A DNA stretch of 64,000 nt. Source: Dillenia suffruticosa (Eukaryota; Streptophyta; Magnoliopsida; Dilleniales; Dilleniaceae). The notes beneath the pieces are model-generated. The model was not told the DNA's origin, ran no database searches, and worked only from the letters and a program-made list of their open reading frames with translations. The translations under genes were made by a program, and so were the position numbers. Position 1 is the stretch's first letter. Each line of letters begins with the position of its first letter. Below are positions 10,064 through 21,950 of the stretch, piece by piece. The DNA lies in assembly GCA_033439265.1 (NCBI GenBank), contig JAVTVX010000012.1:37537261-37601260 (forward strand), in the 5' to 3' direction.

Positions 10064-11110
10064 ATAAAATGGATAAATTATGGATATATTTGAATGCAAA
10101 ATCAAGTCCATAATATGTCAAACGAGCTATTGAGTTTTTAAATTTTGCATTTAAGAGTAATCCCCTAATGGAAAAATTTTGTGTCCGTGTATAAAATGTT
10201 TCGACACATACTTGTTTCCTAAATCCACTGTGTTGGATCATATTATATGGAATAGTTTTTTAAAAAGTTATGTCAATTGGATTTTTCATGGTGAGGATCA
10301 CATTAGTGCTTCTAGTTCCAACGTTAGATCTACTATAGATGAATTATTGTTTGACCATGATATGCATGGCTTGCTGCATGATTCCTTCATTTCGAATGAG
10401 ATGGAGGATAGGAGGGATGAGAATATGGGTTGAGAAAATAACCAAACTTTTGAAACTAATCAAGGGGAACAAAGGGGTTTTTATGTAATAAATTTTGTCT
10501 CTATGTGTAAAATGTTTCAACACATACTTGTTTCCTAAAGCCACCGTATTGGATCATATTATATGGAATGGTTTTCTGAAAAACTTTATCAATTAGATTT
10601 TTTATGATGAGGATCACGTTGGTGCTTCTAGTTCCAATGTCAGATCTACTATAGATAAATTATTGTTTGACCATGATATGCATGGCTTGTTGCATGATAC
10701 CTTCATTTCGAATGAGATGGAGGATACGAGGGATGAGAATATGGGTTGAGAAAATAACCAAGCTTTTGAAACTAATCAAGGGGAACAAAGGGGTTTTTTA
10801 TGTAACAAATTTTGTCTCAGTGTGTAAAATGTTTCAACACATACTTGTTTCCTAGAGCCATCGTATTGGATCATATTATATGGAATGGTTTTTTGAAAAG
10901 TTATGTTAATTGGATTTTTCATGGTGAGGATCACGTTGGTGTTTCTAGTTCCAATATCAGATCTACCATAGATGAATTATTGTTTGACTGTGATATGCAT
11001 GGCTTGCTGCATAATACCTTTATTTCGAATGAGATGGAGAATACAAGGGATGTGAATATGAGTCAACAAATTAACCAAACTTTTGAAACCAATCAAGGGA
11101 ACAAAGAGGT
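10064..11110 (+). pseudogene. TNP2 transposase-associated domain, tandemly triplicated
   Basis: The segment opens with the KLWIYLNAKSSP / FLNFAFKSNPLMEKF block and then, one base out of frame, CPCIKCFDTYLFPKS, HIIWNSFLKSYVNWIFHGED and ELLFDHDMHGLLHD. This is the zinc-binding N-terminal domain of CACTA transposases. The part from about 10195 is repeated three times in tandem with a period of about 316 bp: the string CACATACTTG recurs at 10205, 10521 and 10838. Copies 1 and 3 stay open for 84 and 124 codons; copy 2 is interrupted. The catalytic DDE part of TNP2 is absent, so the triplication is of a domain without its enzyme. Confidence 0.8.
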
Positions 11111-11114
11111 TTTT

Positions 11115-12360
11115 TTTTTTTATGTAATATTACCAAAGATAACCACAATTTTTATAGTTATATATTTTTTTAAAACATATTTATAGTGCACACCAATCAT
11201 AAGAAAGTTCCTTTAATCTTAATGAAGGTAAGAACTATATATATATATATTTTTTTTTCTATACTTTCCGTAATCTAATCATTTTTTTTTCTATCAAAAA
11301 ATGTTTAGACAAGATTAGCTCAAATTTTAAAAAGATTAGACTAATGAATCAATAGTCAGTCATTTTTTTTTCAGTGTACCTTTTCTTCCATAATCTAATC
11401 ATTCATTTTTTTTCTATGCCAAATATATTTTTTTTAATGGAATGTCAATTTCAAAGAAGTTGACTTCGATGCGGCAACAAGAAACATATGCTCTTAGCTA
11501 GTGAGGTTGGGTGGTAAGGAATTTTTTTGCGTTCCTTGAGGCTTTGAGTATGACTTTGTTGGTTGAGAGGTTGTGTGAAGAAATTTTTTTGAATATACTA
11601 TACTTGACATAGATTAACTTGCTAGCATCAACGTGAAGAAATTTTTAACTCATAATGTGAATAGTTTTCATGATTCACATGAGATATGTTCTCGATAAAA
11701 CGGGTGAGCATCATTCCCTAAATGTGCTTTATATATTTAATATGCCAGCAAAGCATTGTGCTTTTATTATTTTTTGTGCATCTTTTATGGATTCACATTG
11801 GTTTCAATATTGATGACCATGGATGCTTGGTTTTTGTAGGATGTTGAGATTTTGGATGTTTTATAGCTTTACTTATAGTACCAAAATTAAGATTTTGGAT
11901 GTTGGATTTGACTACTAATTGGTTGGCTGTTACAAATCTGAGGTTTTGAATTTGCAAATCCTCTATGGGATAAGATCCCATGTTGTATTTAGTCCGACTG
12001 TGATTTTGATGATCGAATTTCTCTTTTTCCTTTTGAAGTCATTCCTTTTATGAGTAGGAATACATATTGTATGTTGTATTTTTTAAGTATTCTATTGATT
12101 GGAAGGGGAGGAGAGATTAACGGTACTTTTTATTTTGACTTAGAGATGTTAAAAAAGGCTATATTCATATAATCAGAACAAAGGACAACATATTTTTTGT
12201 AAATGAAATTTGTTCTCTTTCATTCTTATTCTCTTATAAGTTTTTTCACTGGATTTTGATATTTTTCATATGTATATATATTTTTTCTTTGGTTTTTAAA
12301 GAGGGCAAAACACTCATAGCAAATAATGATGGTATAGAATTCAACCTATTCCAACAACCA
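11115..12360. other. AT-rich interior of the CACTA element
   Basis: T-rich and TA-repeat DNA without recognisable coding blocks. The transposase core expected downstream of the N-terminal domain is missing. The subterminal repeats begin at about 12360. Confidence 0.5.
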
Positions 12361-12566
12361 TGACTGCTGGCAAAGGCCTGGATCCATGCCAGTGACCACA
12401 GTGGCGATGACCGCTGGCATAGCCCTTTATTAATGTCTGTATAGCTAGCGAAAATTTTGATTGTTGAAGAAAACTTTACAACCTTTATCAATGGTTTTTA
12501 TGGTTTTTACCGATGGTTTTTGACCGCCGCGAAAAGTCTTTTTTTTTTCTTTTGTTTGTAGTGACA

Positions 12567-13798
12567 CTGCTCCATAGAACTTGCCTTCAATTTATACTCT
12601 TAATGCCTCCTTTCCTAAGGTAGTGAAGGAGATATTTTAGATGCAGTCTAGTAGCGAGTAATCCTCACGATGCATTGCATACCAAATTGTTCGATTTTTG
12701 TTTTTTTTTTTTCTTCCTAAGAATAAGGCCACCTATGCAATATATGCATACATACATATGTATATAAAATAAAAAATGTCAAAATAATCTGGCTGAGTTT
12801 TTTTTCCTTTATATATATATATATTAATGGAATAGCATTTGATTTGAATAAAAACACGAAGAGGACAATAATAATGTTGAAGTTCAATAAAAAAAGGGAA
12901 GAATTCTAAGCTCCACGAAGGAACATAGTGTGCAATGCCCTTTATTAATAAAGGAATAATATTATTGGCAAATAATCTATCACAATATTATTCAAATATT
13001 TAGACATACCAAAACAATCTAGTTGAATTTTAATTACTAGAGTCAATTGGGCAAGGTGTCAGTTGCATTGGCATCTCTTTTTGAGGCCATGAAGTATATT
13101 AAAACATATTGTTCAGATATTTTTCTTGTCTTGAATAAAAAATGAAGAAAATTTTTTGAACACCTTCCTCTTGAGTATTGAATAATATTTTGTAATGTTA
13201 AATTTAAAAAAAAAAAACTTGGACCGAAAATTGTGTGAATGACCAACGTCCATGGTGATAAAAGGAGGAAGACTCTTTTCTTCTGCGTTTCTTTTTCAAA
13301 AGTTCTTTCACTGCCGATGTGTAGGAGTTCAGCGGTATAAATTCATTTCCTTAAATTATTGATTTTAAGTTGAAATCCTTGTAAAAATAATAATAAAAAA
13401 AGATAAATATGTGAAAGTTGGTTGGAGTCGCCTTTAGACATGTGGTTCTGGAAGATTGAGAGGATGTGCCCCTTGGCATTCTTTTGCTTTGCCGCTACTC
13501 GAAGACACATGATTAATGAAGAATATTGGTCGCCCCCACATCCAAATCTTGGCAACAAGTTACTTATAGCCTTTAAAAATAACTCTTGAGTTAGAGTATC
13601 TTCAAATTTGATGGTAGACCTCAATTGCAAAACAATCAAATCTTCTTGAGAAATATTTTTTTAAAAATAAAAATTATTATAACACTAACATACCTATCAA
13701 AACACAGGGAAACAGAGAGAGAGAGAGAGAGAGAGACCACCGGCCTTGGAGGGGAGAGGGGAGAGAGGAAAGAGGAAAAAGCTTGCAAAGTAACACGT
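12567..13798. other. Spacer between CACTA and PFK
   Basis: AT-rich DNA with a TA run near 12811-12827 and a GA microsatellite at 13714-13735. Its last few hundred bases should include the 3' UTR of PFK, which is transcribed leftward. No further gene was recognised. Confidence 0.5.
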
Positions 13799-14620
13799 TT
13801 AGCTTTTGACAAAATCAGGTTGATTAGTGATAGATCTGACCCATGCCCACTTATGGTCCCGAGTATTAACTTCATTCTTAGACTCTGCTACTTCAGCTAA
13901 TGGAATGTAGACATAGTTTCCATTGATGGGGCCGGAGACAAACCCAGTGTACCCTGCCATTACCCCATGAATGGCGGAGTGCGCCAGGAGGGTGCAATAC
14001 AGGTTATCAGTAGCATTAGCAGGCACAGCGCGTATCATGTACGTAGGATCAATGTACTTCACCATGAAGAGTTCACCAGGATGGTCCCTTGCCCACCAAC
14101 TCTTGAGCTCCGACTTCAACCATGCTCCAACATCCAAGAAAACAGGATTGCCCGATTCGTCCTTCTCCTCCTTTTGGAAATCACTTCTCAGTATCATGTT
14201 CTGTCCAGCGCCCTCTGCCACCACCACTACCGCGTGCCCGTTCTCTTTGAGACGCAGCCCCAGGAATTCAAATAGTCCCCCTTCTCCTTCCAAGTAAAAA
14301 TCGTTTTCCGGAATCAAACAGCAATCCACATCGCGGCTGCTTAATGTAGCGTGGAGGGCAATATGCCCCGTGCTTCGTCCCATTAGCTTCACCAGACCTA
14401 TACCGTTGACAGCACTCTCAGCCTCCACGTGAGCCGCATTTATTGCTTGCTGGGCAGTCTCCACGGCCGTCTGGAACCCAAATGATTTGTCGATTATGCC
14501 CACGTCATTATCAACTGTCTTTGGAATTCCGGTTACTGCAATCTTGAGTCCGCGACTGCGAATTTCATCGAATATCTTCACAGCCCCACACATTGTGCCA
14601 TCTCCACCTATGACGTAGAG
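13799..14620 (-). CDS. PFK: ATP-dependent 6-phosphofructokinase, exon 2
   Basis: Second and last exon (273 codons plus TAA) of a plant phosphofructokinase, which phosphorylates fructose 6-phosphate at C1 in glycolysis. The acceptor is AAAATCAG|CTC at 14621/14620. With exon 1 the protein is 475 residues, a normal length for plant PFKs. Visible motifs are IGGDGT (206-211, ATP binding), [10 protein letters not shown] (233-242, with the catalytic TxDND aspartates), MGRSTGHIA (282-290, substrate binding) and, near the C-terminus, [19 protein letters not shown] and [18 protein letters not shown]. No transit peptide is evident, so it is probably cytosolic. The frame is intact. The one-intron layout and the GRSTGH signature point to the Arabidopsis PFK2-like branch, but I would not insist on the paralog. 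Confidence 0.95.
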   Translation of the reverse strand, partial: LYVIGGDGTMCGAVKIFDEIRSRGLKIAVTGIPKTVDNDVGIIDKSFGFQTAVETAQQAINAAHVEAESAVNGIGLVKLMGRSTGHIALHATLSSRDVDCCLIPENDFYLEGEGGLFEFLGLRLKENGHAVVVVAEGAGQNMILRSDFQKEEKDESGNPVFLDVGAWLKSELKSWWARDHPGELFMVKYIDPTYMIRAVPANATDNLYCTLLAHSAIHGVMAGYTGFVSGPINGNYVYIPLAEVAESKNEVNTRDHKWAWVRSITNQPDFVKS

Positions 14621-14821
14621 CTGATTTTGTATGCAACAAAAAATTAATTTCTCGAATCAGTGTAACAGAGAAGAACAAAGTTAATTCTTTCTTAATTGGG
14701 CGTCACAAAAAAGTTGAAATATATCTAACTAGATCGAACCTTTGAAATATAAATTTGGCATGGTCAACCTCCCAATCATATTAGTAATGAAAAAGGAGAG
14801 AGATTGAAGAGGAGGGGGAAC
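14621..14821 (-). other. PFK intron
   Basis: A 201-bp GT...AG intron in phase 0 between Gln202 and Leu203, AT-rich in its 3' half. Removing it joins RRFNQ to LYVIGGDGT, the uninterrupted order seen in the family. Confidence 0.92.
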
Positions 14822-15427
14822 CTGGTTGAAGCGGCGATCTTGGATGGAATTGACGATCTTTTGGAGGTCAAAACCACCGCGGGAAGTTTGGAGGGCCGTA
14901 CCACCGGTCTTGTGCCAGGAGTGGACGAGCTTGGGGTTGAGAGAGACGGGATCGGCCGAGTAGAAACCCCTGTAGCCGGAGGGGATGCCAAAGATGTGGC
15001 GGACGCCATAGAGCTCCCAGAGGCCCACCACCAGTTCCCTGATGACGGTGTTGAGGCCAGGGCAGAGTCCCCCGCAAGTGACAATGGCGGCACGGACTTC
15101 GGAGGGGTCGAAGAATATGTGGCTGCGAGGGCCCGCCCTGTGATAGGCCAGGTGATAGCTGCTGCTAGGAGCCGAAGAGGAGGCAAGGTCGTAAACTATC
15201 AGGCGGAGGATGACGTCAGTGGGGGAGACGAAGAATCCGTCGGAGGGGTGGAAGAAAGGGTTGTGATCGAGAGGATTGGGGAAGGTCGGGAGATCTGCAC
15301 GGGGGAGGTAGTGGCTGAGATGGGGTAGCCTTTGAAGTTGAATCGGGCGGGATAATGAGAGCGAGACCTCATGATCATCAATATCATAATCATATCTGGA
15401 GCCCTCCTCTGGGTGCGATAGGGCCAT
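14822..15427 (-). CDS. PFK: ATP-dependent 6-phosphofructokinase, exon 1
   Basis: First exon, 202 codons in phase 0, ending CAACCAG|GTTCCC at 14822/14821. The 201-bp intron 14621-14821 joins it to exon 2. It carries the PFK N-terminal block: RAGPR (98-101), AAIVTCGGLCPGLN (113-126, phosphate-binding loop), GIPSGYRGFY (147-156) and GGTALQTSRGGFD (175-187). I chose the ATG at 15427 because its context is CACCATGGCC. An in-frame ATG at 15559 would add 44 residues, mostly a low-complexity NQNKPNQTKP-like run encoded by a GGTTT repeat. That run looks like 5' UTR. Confidence 0.93.
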
Positions 15428-16474
15428 GGTGAGGGAGCAATTGGAGCAGAATGGTTTGGTTTGGTTTGGTTTGTTTTGGTTTGTGGTTTGTTTTGGTTTG
15501 GTTGCTTTTGTGAGCGCTGCATGAGTGAACATGTGTGAGAAAGAAAGGTGTTCTGACATGGTGATGACACTCTTTATCTAAGTGGCTTCTCTCTCTCTTT
15601 ACACGTCGCCTAACCTGTTACACTTTTGGAAGCCCGGCCTCATGGTCTGGAAGCCCCGGCCTCTTGGTCATTCTCACGTTTGATGCTCTCGGTCTCGGAC
15701 ACGGTTTTGTTTTGTTTGCCAAAAAATGGCCCAACTCCCCTCGCCTCGCTGTTCAAGTTTCTATTTCTATCTGCCTCTGTTTCAAGTGATTTTATCTATG
15801 AATGAATTTGTTGCATCAAACCAGAGGGGAAAAAAATAAAACATAAAAAAGAGAGAGAAAGAGAAGATTAGTTTTGAATTTTACCATTAAAATTAAAATT
15901 ATTTCTTTTTTTAATATAAAAGTTTAACAGATAAATACATTGCAAGCAACTTTTTTTTTTTCTTGGCATTTGCTACTTTGAAATTATTGTTCCCCCCAAA
16001 AAAAAAACTTTTAAAACACATAACAATTTTAATGCTATATAAAAAGAAGAAAAGATAAAATTTTAAATACTGACATCATGGTATAAAGAAATGGTCTAAC
16101 CTATTTGTTTTGATAAAAGGAAATCATTCATGGTGCACAAATTTTAATTTCAATGCTAAAATTGAAATTAATCCCTATTATTAAAGTTAGCGAGAAGCCA
16201 TTTTTTATTAAAAAAAAATGGAAAGGTGGGTTTTTTTAGGGGGGGGGGGGTTGGTGCTTTGAAATCAATTTTTTTGGATAAAGATTTTAATTTGAAATAG
16301 TTGCATAATGATATAAACGATGTAGTTATCTATTTTGCATCTTTTTTTATTTGAAACAAAACCAAGCATGCAACAAAAGGCAACCATCATCTAGAATATG
16401 CGCGACAAAAAGGGAATAGTAAAAATTGATATTAATTTTTATTTTTAAAAAACTATTTTAGTCAAAAAAATTTA
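15428..16474. other. PFK 5' UTR, promoter and spacer
   Basis: On the minus strand 15428-15560 is a CAAAACC-rich leader. A TATA-like TAGATAAAG lies near 15575-15583 just upstream. CT/GA-rich DNA follows. From about 15830 the sequence becomes AT-rich, with a G run at 16240-16250, and holds no recognised gene. Confidence 0.45.
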
Positions 16475-17240
16475 ACCACCACCACAACAACAACAACAAC
16501 AACCTAAGATTTAATCCCAATAAGTTGGGGTCGGCCATGAAAAAGAGAGAAAAATAAAATAAAAAGAAAGATAAAATAAAATAAAATAAAAGAAAATGAA
16601 AAATAGATAAATAAATCAATAGATAAATATGTAAAAAGTATTGATTTAATTTGTGCGGATTCTTCTACATCATCCATTTCTATCCAAAACCATTTTCTCT
16701 TCTAAACCCTTAATTTTCAAATCTTTGCGGATAATTTGCCTCTAAGTTTTCTTATTCTATCTCTTCTAGTTTTTCCATACATCCACATAAAAATTCTCAT
16801 TTCTGCTACATATATCTTTTGTTTTTGTTGTTGTTTAACAGTCCAACACTCAGTACCATGTAATAGTATAGGTCTAACCGCGTTTCTATAAAATTTTCCC
16901 TTTAAGTACAATGGTATCGTGTGATCGCAAAGAATTCCGGAAGCCATTCTCCATTTCATCCAACCCGCTTGAATTCTATGGTTCACATCTCCATTGATGT
17001 TACCATCATTTTGAATGATAGATCATAAATATCTAAATCGTTCACTTTTGGATATCTTTTGCCCATCTAATCTAATCGTTGCTTCATCATTCCGGGGGCT
17101 GTCACTAAACCCACATCTCATATATTCTGTTTTCGATCTACTCAGTCTAAACCCTCTAGATTCTAGCGTAAATCTCCATAACTCGAGTTTAACACTAACA
17201 CTCTCTATATTTTTATCAACTATCACTATATCACCCTGTA
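16475..17240 (-). mobile_element. 5'-truncated RTE-type LINE
   Basis: Read on the minus strand, this is the C-terminal end of a plant RTE-clade reverse transcriptase. The blocks are KLELWRFTLESRGFRLSRSK then [46 protein letters not shown] and [16 protein letters not shown] short 3' UTR with GTCGGCCAT and a (TTG)n tail (CAA repeats on plus, 16484-16503) ends the copy, as is typical of RTE elements. The truncation point near 17240 falls inside the DDIV active-site region, so catalysis is lost. The frame shifts near 17020. Confidence 0.88.
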
Positions 17241-17586
17241 AGCATGCATCATATGAAATAAGCCATAAAATGAAACACGAGATTGGCTTCTATCAATCTT
17301 TTGTTTCCGGAAAGAGAGACAAAAAAGAAAAACCCAAAAGCGATGCCAAGCTTACCAATGACCAATGACCCTAAACCCTTCGCCAACCTGAGAATGAGGC
17401 TTTGCATAGACCATAGAGAGTTCTGGACTATGTGATGGTTGTGTTTTGAGAATAAATTCTAGAGTTTCAGGATTCAGACTTTTTTGAAGGGCATCATGAG
17501 AGAGAAAAAGATCGACCAAAATGCTTAAGGGCAAACTCCTAAGATCTATAGTGGAGGGCGTTTAAATTATATAGCACACAAATGAC

Positions 17587-17668
<82 letters not shown>

Positions 17669-18540
17669 AAAATGCAACCAACACTCAGGCAGAGAGGATT
17701 GGCCTCCCAAGACTTTATAGAACACAAACGACATGAGAGAAAAAGAGAGAGAAAGTCCAACAGCAGGCCACATTAGACATTTAGCTCACCAACAACCAAT
17801 CATTCTCTCGCCAACTGGAGGATGATCAAACAAATGATTACTGTGGTGGTAGAGGGAAGCAGAATATGTATAGTTTCGATAGTAAGGAGAGAGAAAGGAA
17901 AGTGTTGGAGAGGGAACAGTATCAGTTTGGGAGGATACAATGAGACTTTGCAGAGACCAAAAAGAGTTCTAGAGCGCATGATGGTTGTGTTATGGGGATG
18001 AATTCTGGAGTTTTAGGGTTTAAACTTTTTTGAAAGGCCATCATGAGATAGAAAAAGAAGATCGATGAAAGTACTTAAGAGCAAACTCTCAAGATTTCTT
18101 GCGGAGAGTGTTTGGATTAGATAGCACACAAACAACATGAGTGAGAGAAAGAGAGAAAGCCTAACTATAGAATGCTATGAGCACTCAAACGGCAGAGGAA
18201 TGGCTCCTATACCCCTTTTTTCAAAAGGACAGGGGGAAAGAATTTTTCCAAAGATGGCCAAGCTCCCAAATCATCCCAAGCGCAAAACATAAGTCCATTC
18301 TAAAATAAATGGGGGCAAAAAAATAAATTTTCAAAGAGTTCTCACAACTACTGCAAGCATGTGTTATATGAAATGAGCCATAAAATCAAACATAAGATTG
18401 AGTTCAATTAACATTTTGTTTTTGAAAAAAAAAAGAAACCCAAGAACTAAGAAGCAGGTCACATCAAACGTCTAGTTTACTAACGACGAATCACCCCTAC
18501 CAATTGGAGGACAACCAAAACTGAGGTGACAGGGGTCTTT
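17241..18540. repeat. Diverged tandem duplication of an unknown unit
   Basis: Segments of about 17390-17610 and 17940-18160 align along their length: GGCTTTGCATAGACC / GAGACTTTGCAGAGACC, GATGGTTGTGTT, GACTTTTTTGAAGG / AACTTTTTTGAAAGG, GGGCAAACTCCTAAGAT and TAGCACACAAA.GACATGAG. A third partial copy of flanking parts lies at 18355-18535 (compare 17241-17310 and 17763-17835). No protein family is recognised. It may be a tandem repeat of non-coding or transposon origin. Confidence 0.65.
17589..17667. repeat. (GA)n microsatellite
   Basis: About 79 bp of nearly pure GA dinucleotides. The LSLSLS open frames that cross it on the minus strand are artefacts. Confidence 0.97.
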
Positions 18541-20400
18541 CACACTTATATCTATATGGTTAAAAGGCACTAGTAAAAGCATCAAAACCACCATACAATA
18601 ATGATCAACAGAAAGGAGATCTATGAGCAACAAAACTGAAAAATTTTAAAAAAATGGGAAATGAAATATAAACAATAGTGATGCCTTCCTAAGCCTAATC
18701 TCCTGTAGTCACTCATTAATCATAAAATTATGAATTGTAATAAATTTTTAGGTCATAACATTCTTTAAGCAATGGATTCTGCCACCAACTCTCAGCTAAC
18801 ACCTTTGATTAGACTTTATACTCCATTGCTTTTACTTCTGATGGTACACGGTCTAACGGCCCACTAACGAAGGTCTGCAAAATCTCCCTAGGCCATAGCT
18901 ACAAGACCCATGAATAACCAAGTCTACACTTGGTCTCTTGATTAGATACCCTCTCTGTCGATGTACTCTTAGCCTAGCACTCTTACCTATATCTCTCGAC
19001 TGCTCGACCTCTCGGTCAATTCTCCCTTTCTCAATACGCTTCATCCACTTAATCTCTTGACCTCTTGGTCCCCTGACCCCTCGGTCACTCTAGCTCTTGA
19101 CTCTCCAACTCATTGGTCGCTCCCATACTTCATCAAGCAGCTATAGAAGTAATTCCCACTACACGATAGGTCTAAATTGTGATTATCTGATAAAGAAATA
19201 AAATTTTAATAAATTCAAACCTTTCCTAGTTTAATACAGATTTATTGTGATCTCACCCGATAAGAAAATAAGTTCCCATGACAATCAAAGCCTTTCCTAA
19301 TTCAGAGGATTCCGAATCAACAGAAAGTCTAAATTCACCATTCCTGAAATTTCATAAAACTAAAGTTTCTACACGTTTATGTGCATACGAGACTTACCAT
19401 CCATGCATGCTATATATATTCAACACAGACAACCGGACATGTATGTTCATTAACTCTACATAAGACAAACAAGAGCTACATAGAGCTATTCTACAGCTCT
19501 CTTTGGTTTGTTTGTTTCTTTCTAAATCGTTATTTCTGACTTGAATATTAGAATTTCGTCCGAAATTACTTCTTGTGGATTTTTTTCAGGTCTCACCGTC
19601 CATTAAACGAAGCACCCGCTGGTTCCTGTTCGAGTCAGAAAGATAGCTTACTGTGGAGTCAAATTTGGCTACCACAACTTCTATCATGTGCTTTTGTTGA
19701 TTATTATTGTGAATTTCCCTTCTAAGCCTTGTTGACCTCGCCAAGAAGAGGATATTTATTTAGAAATATAAATAAACCTCATGCTTGGCCCTGCAGTCGG
19801 TTCTAAAAAGGCCAAATCTGTGGCCTCCTACAAGTCAAAAGATTGTTTTGAGATCCAGGAGCCGGTATATACCACCAGTACAAGTTTTGTTATTTTCTCT
19901 CAGTCCTCTGTCGTTCAGTGAAAGGACCTCGTACGGTATGAAAAGTAAGCATGTGCCTTCTTGCTAGAATATACACCACAAAAGCAAAGCCATCCACATC
20001 AGAACCCCATGATCTTCCATGAGAAATGAGTCAACAGAACTAGCTTTCTAGCAATAGTAGTCGCTTTTCCGTTGTTTGAAGTACTTTTTATTACATAAAT
20101 TAATAAAGTCCCCTGCTTTAAAATCACTCATGAATTAGAACGTAAGAAGTTAGGTCAACAACAATGAATTGCTGAGTTTCTACAAGGCAGTGCAAGAAGG
20201 CATTGTCACTGCCATTGGACCAAATTTCCTCATTTCAAATTATCTGTAGCAGCAAGCAAGCAAGACCATTTCGATTTCAAGAAGCCTATCCTTGAATTAG
20301 GATAAGAAGGTATTTGCATGGAAATACAGGACGAACACCAAGAACTTTCAATTCTCGTCCACATTACCAGGTTGGAAAGCAGTGTATGTGCCATAACCTG
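18541..20400. other. Spacer with no supported gene
   Basis: The part 18950-19110 is a run of CTCTTGACC/CTCGGTC-like motifs, resembling a degenerate minisatellite. On the minus strand 19575-19690 reads an open HMIEVVVAKFDSTVSYLSD stretch of about 34 codons ending in TGA. It is too short to call. Nothing else is recognised. Confidence 0.4.
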
Positions 20401-20403
20401 ATT

Positions 20404-20536
20404 CAAGTTCTCTCACTGTTTGATTGTTTGTTCTGCGCACTTTGCCTCCAGAAATGTTGAATTGTGCAATTGTTTACAAAGATCAGCACTGCTTTTCCTG
20501 GCCTCCTTTTCTCGCTGCAGGAATTTAGCCAGCCGC
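20404..20536 (-). other. Possible exon-like coding stretch (charged helix)
   Basis: Read on the minus strand, this gives about 41 codons (ERLAKFLQREKEARKSSADL then CKQLHNSTFLEAKCAEQTI) before a TGA. The composition is that of an amphipathic or coiled-coil helix, unlike the AT-rich surroundings. The upstream edge is a G run at a possible AG acceptor. I do not recognise the protein. It could be a remnant exon or chance. Confidence 0.3.
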
Positions 20537-20781
20537 TCCCCCCCCCAAAGGTTGAGTTTAGCAAAGCACTTGAAACTGCTATTAAGATAGATTCAAATGA
20601 TTTTGGAGGAAAAAGAAAAAAGAAAAAAAAAGAATTAAAGAATGAAACAAAATGTATACTTGATTTGGATAACATATTTAATGGGCATGCAACAACGTCA
20701 AGCTTCGGCAAGGACCCGGAGTTCTAACTTTGTCATGTGAAAAAGGCATGAGCAAGAGCATTCAAGCCTGGCTGAAATTAT

Positions 20782-20783
<2 letters not shown>

Positions 20784-20813
<30 letters not shown>
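20784..20813. repeat. (TA)n microsatellite
   Basis: A pure TA run of about 30 bp. Confidence 0.95.
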
Positions 20814-20817
<4 letters not shown>

Positions 20818-21491
20818 TTCATGTCATCCAAACTAAAAGCGCTATTGCATATTTGCTAGTTAATCTTAAAAATTGCCAAAACCATACGCATGTAGGAGAA
20901 TGTAAACAGAAAACACCCTTTTGTATTCCAATGCGCATGCTGCTGCACCTAATCTGAGTAGGTGCGGGAGAATAATTTGATTGAGTTTAAATGATGGAGC
21001 AGATCCTTCAAATTAGGCAAATTCATACACTAGAACCTTGCTCTGAGCGAGATTGTGCTCACTTTTCAACACCTCCCAGAAACAGACATATGATTTACAG
21101 CAGACAGTTAAAAACTTTCAGCAGGGAATATCCTTTTGTTGAGATGCTCCCTACTGCTCAGCATCCTCGAATAGAATAGAAGACGACCAAATTAAAGCTT
21201 TTGATACCTTGCACCTTTTCAATGCAAGAGTAATAGATTAAGCATGGCAATGGCAAGCAGCAGTTTATGAAAATACAAAATGCAGATTCTGTGATGTACA
21301 GAATGACACACTGGGTCTATTTTGAGCTTTGAGAATTCGGATTGGCAGAAGAATCAGCTACACTTCTAAATGCAAGTGTTTTGTTCTGTACTACCCAACT
21401 GCTAAAGAGCTTCATGAGGAGCAAATTATCCATTAACAAAATACATTTGGCATAGTATTTAAGAAGCTACTAAACACCCAAGATTGCAATC

Positions 21492-21614
21492 CGCCTCAAG
21501 CAAAATTAGCCACGAATATCTCAGAACCAAAAGAAATTCTGTCTCTGTCCATGTCAGGCATGGGAAATGACTGAGAAATCGAGCCGAATAGGAAATTGTC
21601 AGTTATTGTACTGG
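21492..21614 (-). other. Possible terminal coding exon
   Basis: After a CATACCAG acceptor at about 21615 the minus strand reads TITDNFLFGSISQSFPMPDM then DRDRISFGSEIFVANFA and TGA. An upstream GTAAGC donor at 21766-21771 (ACACTG|GTAAGC) would join in the same phase to a short open stretch at 21772-21950. The intervening DNA contains an 85-90 bp tandem duplication (CTATATGTTATCAAGGAGA at about 21611 and TTATATGTTATCAAGGAGA at about 21702). No family is recognised. It is weak evidence for a small leftward gene. Confidence 0.3.
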
Positions 21615-21950
21615 TATGAGACTCTATATGTTATCAAGGAGAAGCAAGAGTAGAAAAAAAGAAAATAATATTTTAGGGATATGCTTACCCGGTATGAACC
21701 TTTATATGTTATCAAGGAGATGCAAGAGTAGAAAAAAAAAAAAAGAAATATTATTTTATTGATATGCTTACCAGTGTGTGAGTGAAAAGGTTCGCAGATG
21801 GTGTTTACTTTCAAAAGTAAGGAAAATGTGAACAGAAAAGTTGCCGCAAGAGCCTAGGTGGCATTCGGAAAGAAATTGCACTATCACGCAATTTTGATAT
21901 ACCATGCTTTCTGATAAATATATTTTAGTCGAGTGTTGTGTGTAGTGCAA

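Larger units (their letters stand above)
5384..12563. mobile_element. CACTA (En/Spm) transposon, degenerate, with captured sequences
   Basis: The left end reads CACTACAATAAAAAGG (5384 on). The right end, reversed, reads CACTACAAACAAAAG (12563 back). This fits the CACTA terminal signature. Subterminal repeats of the ACCAGCGGCT / GCCGCTGGCAAAG type occur at 5405-5630 and 12360-12535. The flanking triplets (ACC at 5381-5383, ACA at 12564-12566) agree at two of three positions, so the target duplication is imperfect. Inside are transposase N-terminal remnants, a J-domain exon, a copia fragment and a foldback structure. It is now non-autonomous. Confidence 0.8.

Noticed and set aside
14804..15328. 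174-codon plus-strand frame, and two other minus frames, over PFK exon 1
   Set aside because: Shadow frames of the GC-rich PFK exon; the PFK frame has all family motifs.
17539..17773. SLSLSL frames on minus
   Set aside because: Six-frame artefact of a pure GA microsatellite.
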